Shown here piece after piece: positions 34,945 through 43,839 of a stretch of 64,000 bases of DNA. Position 1 is the stretch's first letter; every line of letters begins with the position of its first letter. The notes under the pieces were generated by a model. The model had not been told where the DNA came from. It did no database searches and saw only the letters and a program-made list of their open reading frames with translations. The DNA comes from BD2-11 clade cluster bacterium bin43. GTDB taxonomy: Bacteria > Gemmatimonadota > Gemmatimonadetes > Longimicrobiales > Gaopeijiaceae. The position numbers were made by a program, and so were the translations under genes. The stretch is taken from contig MPMR01000022.1 in NCBI GenBank assembly GCA_002238605.1, positions 1-64,000 on the forward strand, read 5' to 3'.

Positions 34945-37900
34945 ATGAAACGTCGGAGATCACGCGTTTGGGTACTGGGCTTCTATACCGCCCTGCTGGC
35001 CGTCTGCTCGGACGACCCGGCGCCGACCGCCCCGACCCCACCTCACCCACCCTCTCCTCCCGAGCAGTCCGATGCAACCGATCGCGCCGCGCTCATCGCC
35101 TTGTTCGACGCGACGGGCGGGCCGACGAACTGGCGTGACGCGACGAACTGGAACACCTCCGAGAGCATCGACAGATGGCACGGGGTCTCGACCAACCTGG
35201 CCGGCTTCGTGACCGAGCTGTCGCTTCCGGGCAACAATCTCTCGGGAACGCTCCCGCCCGAGCTCGGGGACCTGACACACCTGAGATGGCTGGTTCTGAG
35301 CGGCAACGAACTGACGGGGGCAATCCCGGCTGAACTCGGGAATCTGGAACAACTGAGAGAACTGGTGCTCGACAACAACGAACTGGCGGGGACAATTCCA
35401 GTTGAACTCGGGAATCTGGAACAGCTGAGAAGACTGGTTCTCGACAACAACGAACTGACGGGTGCGATCCCGCCGGCGTTGGCGGAGCTGAGCCAGCTGA
35501 CCCTCCTTGATCTCACGGGCAACAGCCTCCACGGGACGATCCCGGCTGCACTCGGGGCAATGCCGCGCCTCGACTCGCTGCTGCTCGGCAACAATGAGCT
35601 TTCCGGCCCGATTCCGGCCGAGCTGGGCGGCCTCGTTGCTCTGCGGAGGCTGCGCCTGTCGTGGAATCAGTTGACCGGTGCCATGCCGCCGGAACTTGGG
35701 AGGCTGACGAATCTCACGTACCTGAGCGTCAGCCGTAACCAACTGACCGGCCCGATTCCAACGGAACTGGCCGGTCTGAGTGCGATTCGTTTCCTGTCGG
35801 TTTCGCGGAACAACCTGACGGGCGCGATTCCGTCCGGGTTGGGAGACCTGACCACCCTGCAGCGGCTGTATCTCTACGACAACGAACTCACCGGTGAAAT
35901 CCCGGTCTCGCTGGTAAACCTGTCGGAACTGGTGCTGCTCTGGATTCACGAGAACGGGCTTTCCGGTCCCCTGCCCGAGGAGTTCGCCAACCTCGCGGCG
36001 CTTCAAGACCTGCGCGTAGCGGGCAACGGGCTGAGCGGCGGGTTGCCCCGCGGTCTGGGCCAACTACAGGCCTTGACCCGAGTCGAGCTTGACGGGAACC
36101 ATGACCTGGCGGGCCTGCTGCCGCGGAGCATGCTGGACCTGAGGTTCCTGCGGGATTTGTCGTACGGCGCGACCGGCCTGTGCGCTCAGATCGACGACGA
36201 GTTCCAGAAGTGGCTGCGCCGGATTCCGGATGGCGACAGGACGGATTGCGATGTCGCGCAGGTCGAACGACTTGCTCTCACCGGCCTGCACGATGTGACC
36301 GGCGGTCCGTCCTGGGCGAACCGGGCGGCGTGGGGAACGGACGCGCCCCTGGGAGACTGGCATGGTGTGGCCACCGAGGGGGGACGTGTCGTGCAAATGG
36401 CGCTGCCCGCCAACGGCCTGTCCGGTCCCCTGCCCGCGGAGATTGCCAACCTCCTGAAGCTCACGGTGCTGGACCTCACGGCGAACGGACTGTCCGGTGC
36501 CTTCCCGGGGACCATCGCCGCATTGCCGGAGCTTGCCGAGTTGCGCGTGGGCCGGAACGCTGGACTGGAGGGCGCGCTTCCCTTTGCTCTCCGGCGCCTG
36601 GATCGGGTCCGGGTGCTACGCTACGACGACACCGGCTTGTGCGCGTCTCCTTCGCCGAATTTTCAGGCATGGTTCACCGCGATCGGTGAGACCGCGGGCG
36701 CCATCTGCGACAACGCGGAAGAAGTCACGGTTTCCATGCCGATGGTCTACCTGACGCAGTCGGTCCAGACCCCGTCCGGGAGCGTACGCTTGGTGGCGAA
36801 CCGGGAGGCGCTGTTGAGGGCATTCGTCACGGCCGAACAACCGGGAGGGTTCTTCGAGCCCGAGGTCGTTGCCGTGTTCGCGGGGCCCGAGGGAGACGAG
36901 GTTCACCGCGTAGCGATGACCCGCCATGCCAATCAGATCCCCACGGAGGCGGACGAGGGCGACCTGGAGCTGTCGTACAACGCCGTGATCCCCGGCGAGA
37001 TCATCGTCCCGGGGGTCGAGATGATCGTCGAGGTGGACCCCGAGGGAGCTGTGCCCTTCACCGTCGGAAGCGAGACCCGTTTCCCCAGCCAGGGCACCGC
37101 TTTGCCGAACGTGGTGGTGGTGCCCCCGATGCAGTTGGCGCTGGTTCCGGTCATCACAACCTCGGAGCCCGACACGTCGGTTCTGAGCTGGGTGCGCGGC
37201 ATCTCCGCCGACATCTCCCAATTGGGACTGCTCAAGCACGCGTTCCCGTTTGCCGAGTTCAGCGTCAGTCCGCGCGAACCGTATTACACGTCACTGAATC
37301 TCACCAGCACGGCCGGGCAGGTGGCACTGTTCGGAGAACTCGAGGCGGTGCGGGCATCGGAAGGCGGCACGGGGTACTACTACGGGGTCGTCGCTCACCT
37401 TGGAGGGGCCATTGGAGGTCGAGGGCAGCGACCGGGCTGGGTGAGCATCGGCGTAAGGAGCCCGAACACGCTGGCGCACGAAGTGGGACACAATCTCTCG
37501 CTCAGGCACGCGCCTTGCGGCGGACCGGCCGGCGTCGATCCGGACTACCCCTACCCGGACGGAGGCATTGGCGTGTGGGGATACGACTTCCGGAATGGAC
37601 TAGTGCTGCCCCCCGACCACAGCAAGGACATCATGACCTATTGCGGGACATTGCCATGGCTCAGCGACTACCATTTCCAGCAGGTGATCGACCATCGTGC
37701 GGGGTTGGCTGCGGGAGCCGCGAACGCGGGGTTGGCTGCGTCGAACCCGCCTTCGGACATGCTGGTTCTGTGGGGCGGGATGGTCGATGAGGAGCTGTGG
37801 ATCGAGCCGGTGTTTGCGATGCGCGCGGCGGCTGGACTGCCCGGGGAGCCGGGTCCGTACCGCATCCGGGGAACCGGCTCCGACGGCCAGCCGCTGTTCT

Positions 37901-38202
37901 CACTGGACTTCACGCCCACCGAAGACGGGCACGGCGGCAGGCACTTCTTCTTCACGGTGCCGATCGATCCCGGTTGGGAGAACGCGCTCGAACGCATCAC
38001 GCTGACGGGGCCGGAAGGCGTGGCCTATCTGGACCAGGACGACGAGCGCCGAATCACCGTGGTCACCGAGCCCGGGACCGGACGCTTGCGCGCGATTCTG
38101 CGGGACTGCGAAGGGGCGCTGCCGGACATGCTCCGGGACGCGGCCGGGCTGGAAGTGAGCATGACCCGCGGGCTCAAAGAGGCGGTGCGGCTGCGGAGGT
38201 AG
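34945..38202 (+). CDS. Secreted leucine-rich-repeat protein with C-terminal metzincin-like zinc protease domain, copy 2
   Basis: 1085 aa from ATG 34945, the same start and identical first residues as copy 1 apart from Cys14 to Tyr. Domain order is the same. It has one more LRR unit, so the first block has about 12 repeats, and the linker after the signal is four residues longer (HPPSPPEQ). The zinc site HEVGHNLSLRH is at 845-855 and the downstream turn is KDIMTYC, so both copies keep the presumed catalytic residues. The copies differ mainly on LRR surface residues (for example LSGAIP versus LTGPIP). A GGGAAG ribosome site (CAGGGAAGCGGT) is shared by both. Confidence 0.82.
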   Translation: MKRRRSRVWVLGFYTALLAVCSDDPAPTAPTPPHPPSPPEQSDATDRAALIALFDATGGPTNWRDATNWNTSESIDRWHGVSTNLAGFVTELSLPGNNLSGTLPPELGDLTHLRWLVLSGNELTGAIPAELGNLEQLRELVLDNNELAGTIPVELGNLEQLRRLVLDNNELTGAIPPALAELSQLTLLDLTGNSLHGTIPAALGAMPRLDSLLLGNNELSGPIPAELGGLVALRRLRLSWNQLTGAMPPELGRLTNLTYLSVSRNQLTGPIPTELAGLSAIRFLSVSRNNLTGAIPSGLGDLTTLQRLYLYDNELTGEIPVSLVNLSELVLLWIHENGLSGPLPEEFANLAALQDLRVAGNGLSGGLPRGLGQLQALTRVELDGNHDLAGLLPRSMLDLRFLRDLSYGATGLCAQIDDEFQKWLRRIPDGDRTDCDVAQVERLALTGLHDVTGGPSWANRAAWGTDAPLGDWHGVATEGGRVVQMALPANGLSGPLPAEIANLLKLTVLDLTANGLSGAFPGTIAALPELAELRVGRNAGLEGALPFALRRLDRVRVLRYDDTGLCASPSPNFQAWFTAIGETAGAICDNAEEVTVSMPMVYLTQSVQTPSGSVRLVANREALLRAFVTAEQPGGFFEPEVVAVFAGPEGDEVHRVAMTRHANQIPTEADEGDLELSYNAVIPGEIIVPGVEMIVEVDPEGAVPFTVGSETRFPSQGTALPNVVVVPPMQLALVPVITTSEPDTSVLSWVRGISADISQLGLLKHAFPFAEFSVSPREPYYTSLNLTSTAGQVALFGELEAVRASEGGTGYYYGVVAHLGGAIGGRGQRPGWVSIGVRSPNTLAHEVGHNLSLRHAPCGGPAGVDPDYPYPDGGIGVWGYDFRNGLVLPPDHSKDIMTYCGTLPWLSDYHFQQVIDHRAGLAAGAANAGLAASNPPSDMLVLWGGMVDEELWIEPVFAMRAAAGLPGEPGPYRIRGTGSDGQPLFSLDFTPTEDGHGGRHFFFTVPIDPGWENALERITLTGPEGVAYLDQDDERRITVVTEPGTGRLRAILRDCEGALPDMLRDAAGLEVSMTRGLKEAVRLRR
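35331..35474 (+). repeat. 72-bp LRR unit duplicated within copy 2
   Basis: TGAACTCGGG at 35331 recurs at 35403, exactly 72 bp (24 codons) on. The two units are almost the same (LGNLEQLRELVLDNNELAGTIPVE and LGNLEQLRRLVLDNNELTGAIPPA). Copy 1 has only one unit here (LGNLPQLRELVLANNKLTGPIPPA). Confidence 0.85.
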
Positions 38203-38568
38203 CAGGAAGCGCGGCTGGTCCCGGCCCTCTCCCAATCCTGTTGGCCGGCCGTTAGGTAAGATCGCGCCGCCGGGAGCCCACGCGCCTCACGGTCCCTGAA
38301 GGTAGATTATCCCGATATTATCATGTTAACAGCCTCTATTATCGCGCGTTGCTTGACATACGATCGGTGCATGTGAGCAGTTTATCGCTAGATTAGCGAA
38401 GACCCCCGAATACCGACTCGTCGCGGGCGCTGTGCTTGGCGCGCGTGCCGGATTTCGCGCATTCGCGGTCGACCAGGCCGACCGGGATCGAGCCGTTCTC
38501 TTGTTTGTCGGATCAGGTGATCAACCGGTGCCGAGGTCGGTCTGAGGTTATAGGCATAGCCGACACGG
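38203..38568. promoter_or_regulatory. AT-rich regulatory interval upstream of the LuxR-type regulator
   Basis: 366 bp with no gene. It is far more AT-rich than its surroundings. ATTATC occurs at 38306, 38317 and 38338 (spacings 11 and 21 bp, close to whole helical turns), and TTTATC at 38381. A TTGACA lies at 38353-38358 without a convincing -10. A perfect 15-bp palindrome TCGCTAGATTAGCGA occupies 38385-38399. These look like binding sites for a regulator of the downstream gene. Confidence 0.45.
38385..38399. promoter_or_regulatory. Perfect palindrome, candidate operator
   Basis: TCGCTA-GAT-TAGCGA, 6-bp arms around 3 nt, about 170 bp upstream of the LuxR-type gene; a size suited to a dimeric helix-turn-helix protein. 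Confidence 0.4.
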
Positions 38569-39729
38569 ATGGAGAGCATGGCCGGAGCCGACAGGTTCGG
38601 GCGGGTTGTAGAGCGTCTGTACAAGGCGGCGCTGGGGGAGGTCACGTGGGCTTCCGCAGTTGGCATGATGAACGACTTGATCCGGACGACCGGTCAGAGC
38701 ATTACGTACGTGGACGTAGGTCCCAGGGGTGAACCCGAGATTCAGCTGTCCCGGTTCTTTGTGGCCGCGGAACGCCGGGACGATCTGCGGCAGCTGTATT
38801 ACCGCGACTACTACTGGCGGGATGAAGCGATTCCACGGCTCGCCGGACTGGACGATGGCGAGCTGGCCTGGAAGTCGGATCTCTACACCGACCAGGAGAT
38901 GAAGACATCTGCGGCATACAATGAGTTCCGGGTAGCCAACAACACGCAGAACGGCCTCTTCACGGCAATCCACGGGTTGGACGGGTCGGGGATCATCTTA
39001 TCCTTCGGCAACTCTACCGAGGGCGAGGGATGGGGGCACGATCAGGTCCGGGTCATCAGGCTGCTCTCTCCTCACATACTCCAGGCCGCGCGGGTTCACC
39101 GCGCGATGGCCGATGCCAGGGCATTGGGCGCGTCGCTGGTCGAACTGCTCGAGAACGGGCGGCTGGGGCTGATCCAGTTGGATCGCCGTGGACGCATCAT
39201 GGAGGCGAACGACCGTGCCCGGGACATCCTGCTGGAACGCGATGGGCTCCTGGATGCGGGAGGTGTGCTGACTGCCGGGCACGCAGGGGAGAACGAGGAG
39301 CTTCAGCAGTTGCTGGCCGAGGCGCTGCCCCGGCACGGCGTTCAGGGCGCCGGGGGTTCGACGAAGATCACGCGCAGCAAGACTCGAACGCCGTTGGTCC
39401 TCGAAATCCATCCCGTAAGGGGAATGGGCGTGGGTCGACATGCGAGCCAGGTCGGGGCACTGGTGCTCGTCGTGGACCCGGCGCGCCGACCCCGGATCGA
39501 CCCGGAGCTGGCGGTCAGGCTCCTTGGACTGGGACCCTAGGAGAGCCGCGTGGCGGTGGCGGTGGCGGCCGGTCAGACGGTCGCTGGCGTTGCGGACGCG
39601 CTGGACTGCGCGGAAAGCACCGTGAAGACGCACCTCAAGCGGGTTTACCGCAAGCTCGGCATTCGCAAGCAGACTGAGCTCGCGCAGAGGGTTTTGTCGC
39701 TGGAATCCCTGCGGGGATCCGGCCGTTAA
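38569..39729 (+). pseudogene. LuxR-family transcriptional regulator split by an amber codon
   Basis: The frame runs from ATG 38569 (or ATG 38578, which has GGAG before it) for 323 codons, meets TAG at 39538-39540, then continues open to TAA at 39727-39729. The first part is a sensor region of the PAS/GAF-like type (LYKAALGEVTWASAVGMMN, LIQLDRRGRIMEANDRARDILLERDGLL, VGALVLVVDP). The part after the TAG is a complete LuxR helix-turn-helix (ESRVAVAVAAGQTVAGVADALDCAESTVKTHL, KRVYRKLGIRKQTELAQR). The intact homologue pattern 'LTPxESRVA' suggests that TAG replaces a CAG Gln. Without readthrough the protein lacks its DNA-binding domain. Whether a truncated sensor is still useful is unknown. Confidence 0.8.
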
Positions 39730-40010
39730 GAGGATTGCCGCGCCCGAACCATTGAGGGTCCCCCAGAGGGGAATACCGTCGCCCACGCTTCCTCCCGAAG
39801 TGCCGTCCCCCCCGAGGGGCCACGCTCCAGCGGCGTGTCCCCCAAAAAGGGGATACCGCGTTCGAAACCCCTTCGGTCTATTGCAGTAGTCATCTTGTCC
39901 ATCCTGTCACTGACCGTCCCGGTCGGAAGCCGGATGGATCGAGACAACGATCGCGCCCAAGACAACCGGGCGGCGACCCCCGCCCACCACGGAGAAGGAG
40001 AAGAAGCCGG
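39730..40010. other. Gene-free interval with CCCC/GGGG hairpin-like segments
   Basis: 281 bp without a credible gene. It has repeated CCCC-AAAA-GGGG-like elements (CCCCCAAAAAGGGG at about 39840-39853) and a purine-rich GGAGAAGGAGAAGAAG just before the next start, which serves as ribosome site. Confidence 0.5.
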
Positions 40011-40163
40011 ATGATTCACACGCTCCCAACCCCGCTCGCGTTGTGTGGATTGGCGATGGTCGTTTCGGGATCCGCTGTCGCCGCGCAGCAGCCCGACCAT
40101 TTCCTTCCTTCCCTGACGGCGGGCTTGAGGCGGTTGGCCCTGGATGAAGGATGCAGACCATGA
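40011..40163 (+). CDS. 50-aa exported peptide
   Basis: ATG 40011 follows a purine-rich ribosome site (GGAGAAGGAGAAG). The product starts MIHTLPTPLALCGLAMVVSG and has a signal-peptidase-like site AVAAQQ, leaving a mature peptide of about 25 residues (QQPDHFLPSLTAGLRRLALD). Its TGA overlaps the ATG of the next gene (ATGA at 40160-40163), so the two are coupled. It may be a genuine small secreted protein, or a translational leader for the downstream gene. Confidence 0.45.
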   Translation: MIHTLPTPLALCGLAMVVSGSAVAAQQPDHFLPSLTAGLRRLALDEGCRP

Positions 40164-41224
40164 ACGGACCCACACTCGCTCTCGCGCTGGCGCTCGTCGC
40201 GCCCACGCCCAGCTTCGCCCAGGAAACAGAACCGCCTTCCGGCCAGGAAGATCCGCTACGAGCCCAGGCCACCGGCGACAGCTCTCTCGTGGCTGTCGGA
40301 GACCGCGTCCGCGCGTCCACGTCGAACAGCGCCATCGTCGGCGAGGTCACGCGTTCGGACGCTCAAGGAATCGAGCTGGTGGACGGTGGGTTGCATCTCT
40401 CCCTCGCCTATGGAGAGCTGGACGGCCTCGATGTGAGCGAGGGTATCCGATCCAGGTGGAGACTCTATGCCGCTCTGGGGGTTGCTTTGGGCGCATATGA
40501 GGGCTGGAGCAATCCTGATACCGAGGGTTTTTCAAGTTCCTCGTCGGGAGACCGCGCCAGGAGCGCCCTCATCGTAGGCGCACTCTCGGGTGTCGTGGGC
40601 GGTGCCATCGGTGCTCTGAAAAGGAGGGAGGTATGGGAATCCATCCCGCTTGGCGGCTACCAGGATCGCCCCGGTTCCGTTGCGACGTCGGAGCGTCAAC
40701 CCCTCCCGTCGCTCGAAGCAGGATCAGAGCCTGCCGGGGACGGCGCTCCTGTGGTTGTGGGGCAGCGCGTCCGCGCATCGACGGCCAACAGCACGTTCAT
40801 AGGGCGGGTGACCCGACTGAGCGCCGAGGGAATTGAGCTCATGGACGGTGGGACGCATCTATCCCTCCCCTACCGGGACCTGGACCGCCTGGAGGTAGAT
40901 GACGGCGTGCGGTCGCTCATGGCGAAAGGGGCCGGTATTGGAGCTGGTGCAGGCGCGGTCGTCGGCTTGCTCGTGGACTTTGGCATGAACTGGAACATGT
41001 TTGATTCACCAGACACTTTCTGGGAAGGCGGGGGAATCACCCTCCTGGGAGGCGCACTCGGCGGTGTCGCCGGTGGTGCAATTGGCGCGAGGATCAAACG
41101 GGAGGCGTGGGAATCCGTTCTGCTTGAGGATCATGTGGGCAGCTTCAATCCCACATTTGGGCTTCAGAGGCACGGTCCGGAGAGGCGCCTCCTCCTGTCA
41201 GTGGGCGGGCGCATCAGCTTCTGA
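40160..41224 (+). CDS. Exported protein made of two tandem copies of a ~160-residue unit
   Basis: 354 aa from ATG 40160 (GAAGG 8 nt upstream). Signal peptide ending APTPSFAQE. Two repeats follow: VGDRVRASTSNSAIVGEVTRSDAQGIEL...LHLSLAYGELDGLDV and VGQRVRASTANSTFIGRVTRLSAEGIEL...THLSLPYRDLDRLEV. Each is followed by a glycine-rich hydrophobic stretch (IVGALSGVVGGAIGALKRREVWES; LGGALGGVAGGAIGARIKREAWES). Each unit looks like a small barrel-like domain plus a glycine-zipper membrane segment ending K-R-E-x-WES. Probably an envelope protein; no family was recognised. Its stop overlaps a possible start of the next gene. Confidence 0.6.
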   Translation: MNGPTLALALALVAPTPSFAQETEPPSGQEDPLRAQATGDSSLVAVGDRVRASTSNSAIVGEVTRSDAQGIELVDGGLHLSLAYGELDGLDVSEGIRSRWRLYAALGVALGAYEGWSNPDTEGFSSSSSGDRARSALIVGALSGVVGGAIGALKRREVWESIPLGGYQDRPGSVATSERQPLPSLEAGSEPAGDGAPVVVGQRVRASTANSTFIGRVTRLSAEGIELMDGGTHLSLPYRDLDRLEVDDGVRSLMAKGAGIGAGAGAVVGLLVDFGMNWNMFDSPDTFWEGGGITLLGGALGGVAGGAIGARIKREAWESVLLEDHVGSFNPTFGLQRHGPERRLLLSVGGRISF

Positions 41225-41256
41225 TGACGGTTTTCCGGTGCGGGAAGGAGGTTCGA

Positions 41257-42033
41257 GTGACCGCCAGGGCCACTCCGAAACACGGGAGGAGCACGATCCA
41301 AACGGCCATGGCGGTCGCGGTCGCGGCGTTATTCGCTCCATTGGATCATCTATCGGCTCAACATGACCTCTACACCAGGATGACGATTGGACTCTTGTCC
41401 GGAAGCACCATGGACAACTCCTGGAACGCGGCGCGCGGGAACCGGTCCGGGAAGTTATCGGCTGAGTCGGGTGCTCTGTACACAATTGCCGTCGGGTATC
41501 GCCGGGACCAGTGGAGGGCGGAGGTCGAGCGCTTCTGGACAGATCAATACGTGTCCGGGCCCGTCGCCCCGCTGGAAGCCGGGGTCGACACGAGCTACGT
41601 GTACAACCTGGCAACGAGATCCTGGTTCGCGAATCTCTACCGGGTATTGGCAATGCGCGGACGACTTGCGCCTCACGCAGGCCTTGGCTTCGGCGTCGTG
41701 CAAGCTTCGATCGACTACCAGGTCGGCACGCAAGTCCCACGGGACAGGACGAACGAGGCGCTTGCCTGTCTGATCACCTTCCTTGTCGCATGTGGCTGGG
41801 GGGATGATCGGGGAACGTTCCACGACGAGATCGTAGGCTACCGCCTGTTCGGCGGTGCAGACTACGTGTTTGATCGCTTTGCCGTCGCGCTCACGTTGGG
41901 CTGGATGGGTATGGTCGGCCTTGAGGGACAGGACCAGGCACGGAATGAGGCGTGGTATGGGGTGGCCACGGATCATCTGCTGTCCTTCTACGGGAGTTTT
42001 GGCGTGTCCTACCGATTCTGGAGATGGTGGTAG
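41257..42033 (+). CDS. Outer-membrane beta-barrel protein
   Basis: 258 aa from GTG 41257, which has GGAGG 5 nt upstream; ATG 41224 overlaps the previous stop and is the alternative start (269 aa). Signal peptide ending LDHLSAQHD. The mature protein alternates short beta strands typical of OmpW/opacity-type barrels (TIAVGYRRDQWRAEVERFW, AVALTLGWMGMVGLEG, LSFYGSFGVSYRFWRWW) and ends in aromatic residues. It is the third of a run of three coupled envelope genes (40011-42033). Confidence 0.6.
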   Translation: MTARATPKHGRSTIQTAMAVAVAALFAPLDHLSAQHDLYTRMTIGLLSGSTMDNSWNAARGNRSGKLSAESGALYTIAVGYRRDQWRAEVERFWTDQYVSGPVAPLEAGVDTSYVYNLATRSWFANLYRVLAMRGRLAPHAGLGFGVVQASIDYQVGTQVPRDRTNEALACLITFLVACGWGDDRGTFHDEIVGYRLFGGADYVFDRFAVALTLGWMGMVGLEGQDQARNEAWYGVATDHLLSFYGSFGVSYRFWRWW

Positions 42034-42345
42034 GGCTGCCAACCCCGGACAAGCACAACCGGGCGATCTCCCATCCTCTCCAAGGGCGGTTGCGTCGGCC
42101 CCCAACCACGCCGCGCTGGGCGTCATCGTCCACACCGGCTACGGATACACGCGCACGACGGGGTGGCCGTGATTCCCATCGGAGCCCTCGGACCGTAACC
42201 GGTCCGGAGGGTCGCGGCGCACCACCCCGAAAAGGCGGACCACCCGCTCTTCCACGTGCCGGATCGCTTGCGTCCGGTACAGGGATCGGATCAATTCCGG
42301 TTCGCACCAACCCGCACCAACCGTACTCCGAGCCAGGGTGCCTCC
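42034..42345. other. Gene-free interval with a GC-rich hairpin
   Basis: 312 bp. CCCTCGGACCG (42185-42195) pairs with CGGTCCGGAGGG (42200-42211), with one bulged base and a TAAC loop. It could be a transcription terminator for the envelope genes, but no U-tract follows. Confidence 0.45.
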
Positions 42346-43743
42346 ATGAAATGCTGCATCGGTAGCTTCCGCTCGATTCCGGCGAACACGGACAGTCCTG
42401 TCCGAAGCCATCCGACCCTGTTTCCGGCAGTCGCGCTCGTCGCCCTGGCGATTCCTGCCCTCACGAACATCGCGGTGCCCGTGCGCGTGGCCGCCCAGGA
42501 GCCGATGGGCATGTACGCGGGCCCCACGGTTCTGCGCGCCGCGCGCCTGCTCGATGTCGAGACGGGCGAGATGCACCGGGATGCGGTGATCGTGGTCGAA
42601 GACGGGCTCATTACCGCGGTGAATCCGGCGTCAGCCCCCGACGTGATGCACGACATGGACCTGGGCGACGTCACCCTCCTGCCGGGCTTCATCGACACCC
42701 ACACCCACCTGGGGGGGCAGATCAGCGCCACCTCCTTCACGGATGCCGTGACCCGGACGGAGGCCTATGAGGCCTTCAACGCGGTCAAGTACGGGGGCAT
42801 CACCGTGCGGGCGGGCTTCACTACGGTGCGCGACTTCGGCGGCGACGTGACGGTCGAGCTCGGCAGGGCGGTCGAGCGTGGTGACATCGTCGCGCCCCGG
42901 ATCATCCCTTCGCGCAACTCCCTGGGCATCACCGGCGGCCACTGCGACGTAACGGGATACGCGCCCGGCATCCGCGAGGGCGGCCCCGAGGAGGGCATCG
43001 CGGACGGGCCCTGGGAGGTGGTGGAGGCGGTCCGCTACCAGATCAAGCACGGCGCCCAGGTGATCAAGACCTGCGCCACGGCGGGCGTTCTGTCGATGGA
43101 GGGCCCGGTGGGCGCCCAGCAGTACACGCTGGAGGAACTCACCGCCATGGTGGAGGAGGCGGCCCGTCACGGCATGAAGGTCGCCGCGCACGCGCACGGC
43201 CCGGAGGGAATCCTGGCCGCGGTCCAGGCCGGGGTGGCCTCGATCGAGCACGGGTCGATCCTCACCGACGAGATCATGGACCTCATGATCGAAAAGGGCA
43301 CCTACCTGGTGCCGACGAGCCATCTGGTCGACCGGATCGCCCTCGACCAGCTCCCGCCGCTGGTGCGCGCCAAGGCCGAGGAGATCATGCCGCTCGCGCG
43401 CGAGAGCCTCGGGCGCGCCATCGAGCGCGGCGTGCCCATCGCGTTCGGGACGGACGCGGCGGTGCTGCCGCACGGCGAGAACGCGGGTGAGTTCGCCGTC
43501 TATGTGCAGATGGGGATGAGCGAGCTGGACGCGCTCCGCAGCGCAACCATCCATGCCGCCGATCTGCTGGACACGCCCGACCGTGGCCGCCTAGCCGAAG
43601 GCATGCTCGCGGACATCATCGCCGTGCCGGGCAACCCGCTCGACGACATCGAGGTGACGAAGGATGTCCGTTTCGTGATGCAGGGTGGACGGGTGATCAA
43701 GCATGTCGTCGGCGGGCGCGACATGCACTCGATGGGACGGTGA
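42346..43743 (+). CDS. Exported metal-dependent amidohydrolase
   Basis: 465 aa from ATG 42346. An N-terminal export segment (about 24-50, LFPAVALVALAIPALTNIAVPVRVAAQ) precedes the fold. Amidohydrolase-family metal sites are visible: the His-x-His pair in FIDTHTHLGG, a candidate carbamylated Lys in QVIKTCATAG, His in VAAHAHG, His in SIEHGS, and the catalytic Asp in FGTDAAV. The closest well-known relatives are imidazolonepropionase-like and prolidase-like exported amidohydrolases common in Gemmatimonadota. It likely cleaves amide or peptide bonds of small molecules in the periplasm. The substrate is not determined. Confidence 0.85.
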   Translation: MKCCIGSFRSIPANTDSPVRSHPTLFPAVALVALAIPALTNIAVPVRVAAQEPMGMYAGPTVLRAARLLDVETGEMHRDAVIVVEDGLITAVNPASAPDVMHDMDLGDVTLLPGFIDTHTHLGGQISATSFTDAVTRTEAYEAFNAVKYGGITVRAGFTTVRDFGGDVTVELGRAVERGDIVAPRIIPSRNSLGITGGHCDVTGYAPGIREGGPEEGIADGPWEVVEAVRYQIKHGAQVIKTCATAGVLSMEGPVGAQQYTLEELTAMVEEAARHGMKVAAHAHGPEGILAAVQAGVASIEHGSILTDEIMDLMIEKGTYLVPTSHLVDRIALDQLPPLVRAKAEEIMPLARESLGRAIERGVPIAFGTDAAVLPHGENAGEFAVYVQMGMSELDALRSATIHAADLLDTPDRGRLAEGMLADIIAVPGNPLDDIEVTKDVRFVMQGGRVIKHVVGGRDMHSMGR

Positions 43744-43839
43744 GGCGGCGGGTGATCGGATCGGGCCGCACCAGCAACCTGGTGGCTGGACGTTCACCCG
43801 TGCCGCGATCCGGCATGGACAGCCGGGACCAATAGGCTG

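Larger units (their letters stand above)
31667..38202 (+). repeat. Tandem duplication of the ~3.2-kb LRR-protease gene
   Basis: Two direct copies: 31667-34862 and about 34923-38202. They are colinear from ~20 bp before each start to the last codons (EVSMTRGLKEAVRLRR at both C-termini). Most positions match by eye; differences are substitutions plus the 72-bp LRR unit and a 12-bp linker change. Confidence 0.9.

Noticed and set aside
13084-39540. Recoding of TAG as an amino acid to explain both interrupted genes
   Set aside because: TAG ends several apparently normal genes in this window (for example at 21884, 38202 and 46979), so it is used as an ordinary stop.
42185-42211. Hairpin as an intrinsic terminator
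   Set aside because: The stem is strong but no U-tract follows, so it is recorded only as a hairpin within the gene-free interval.
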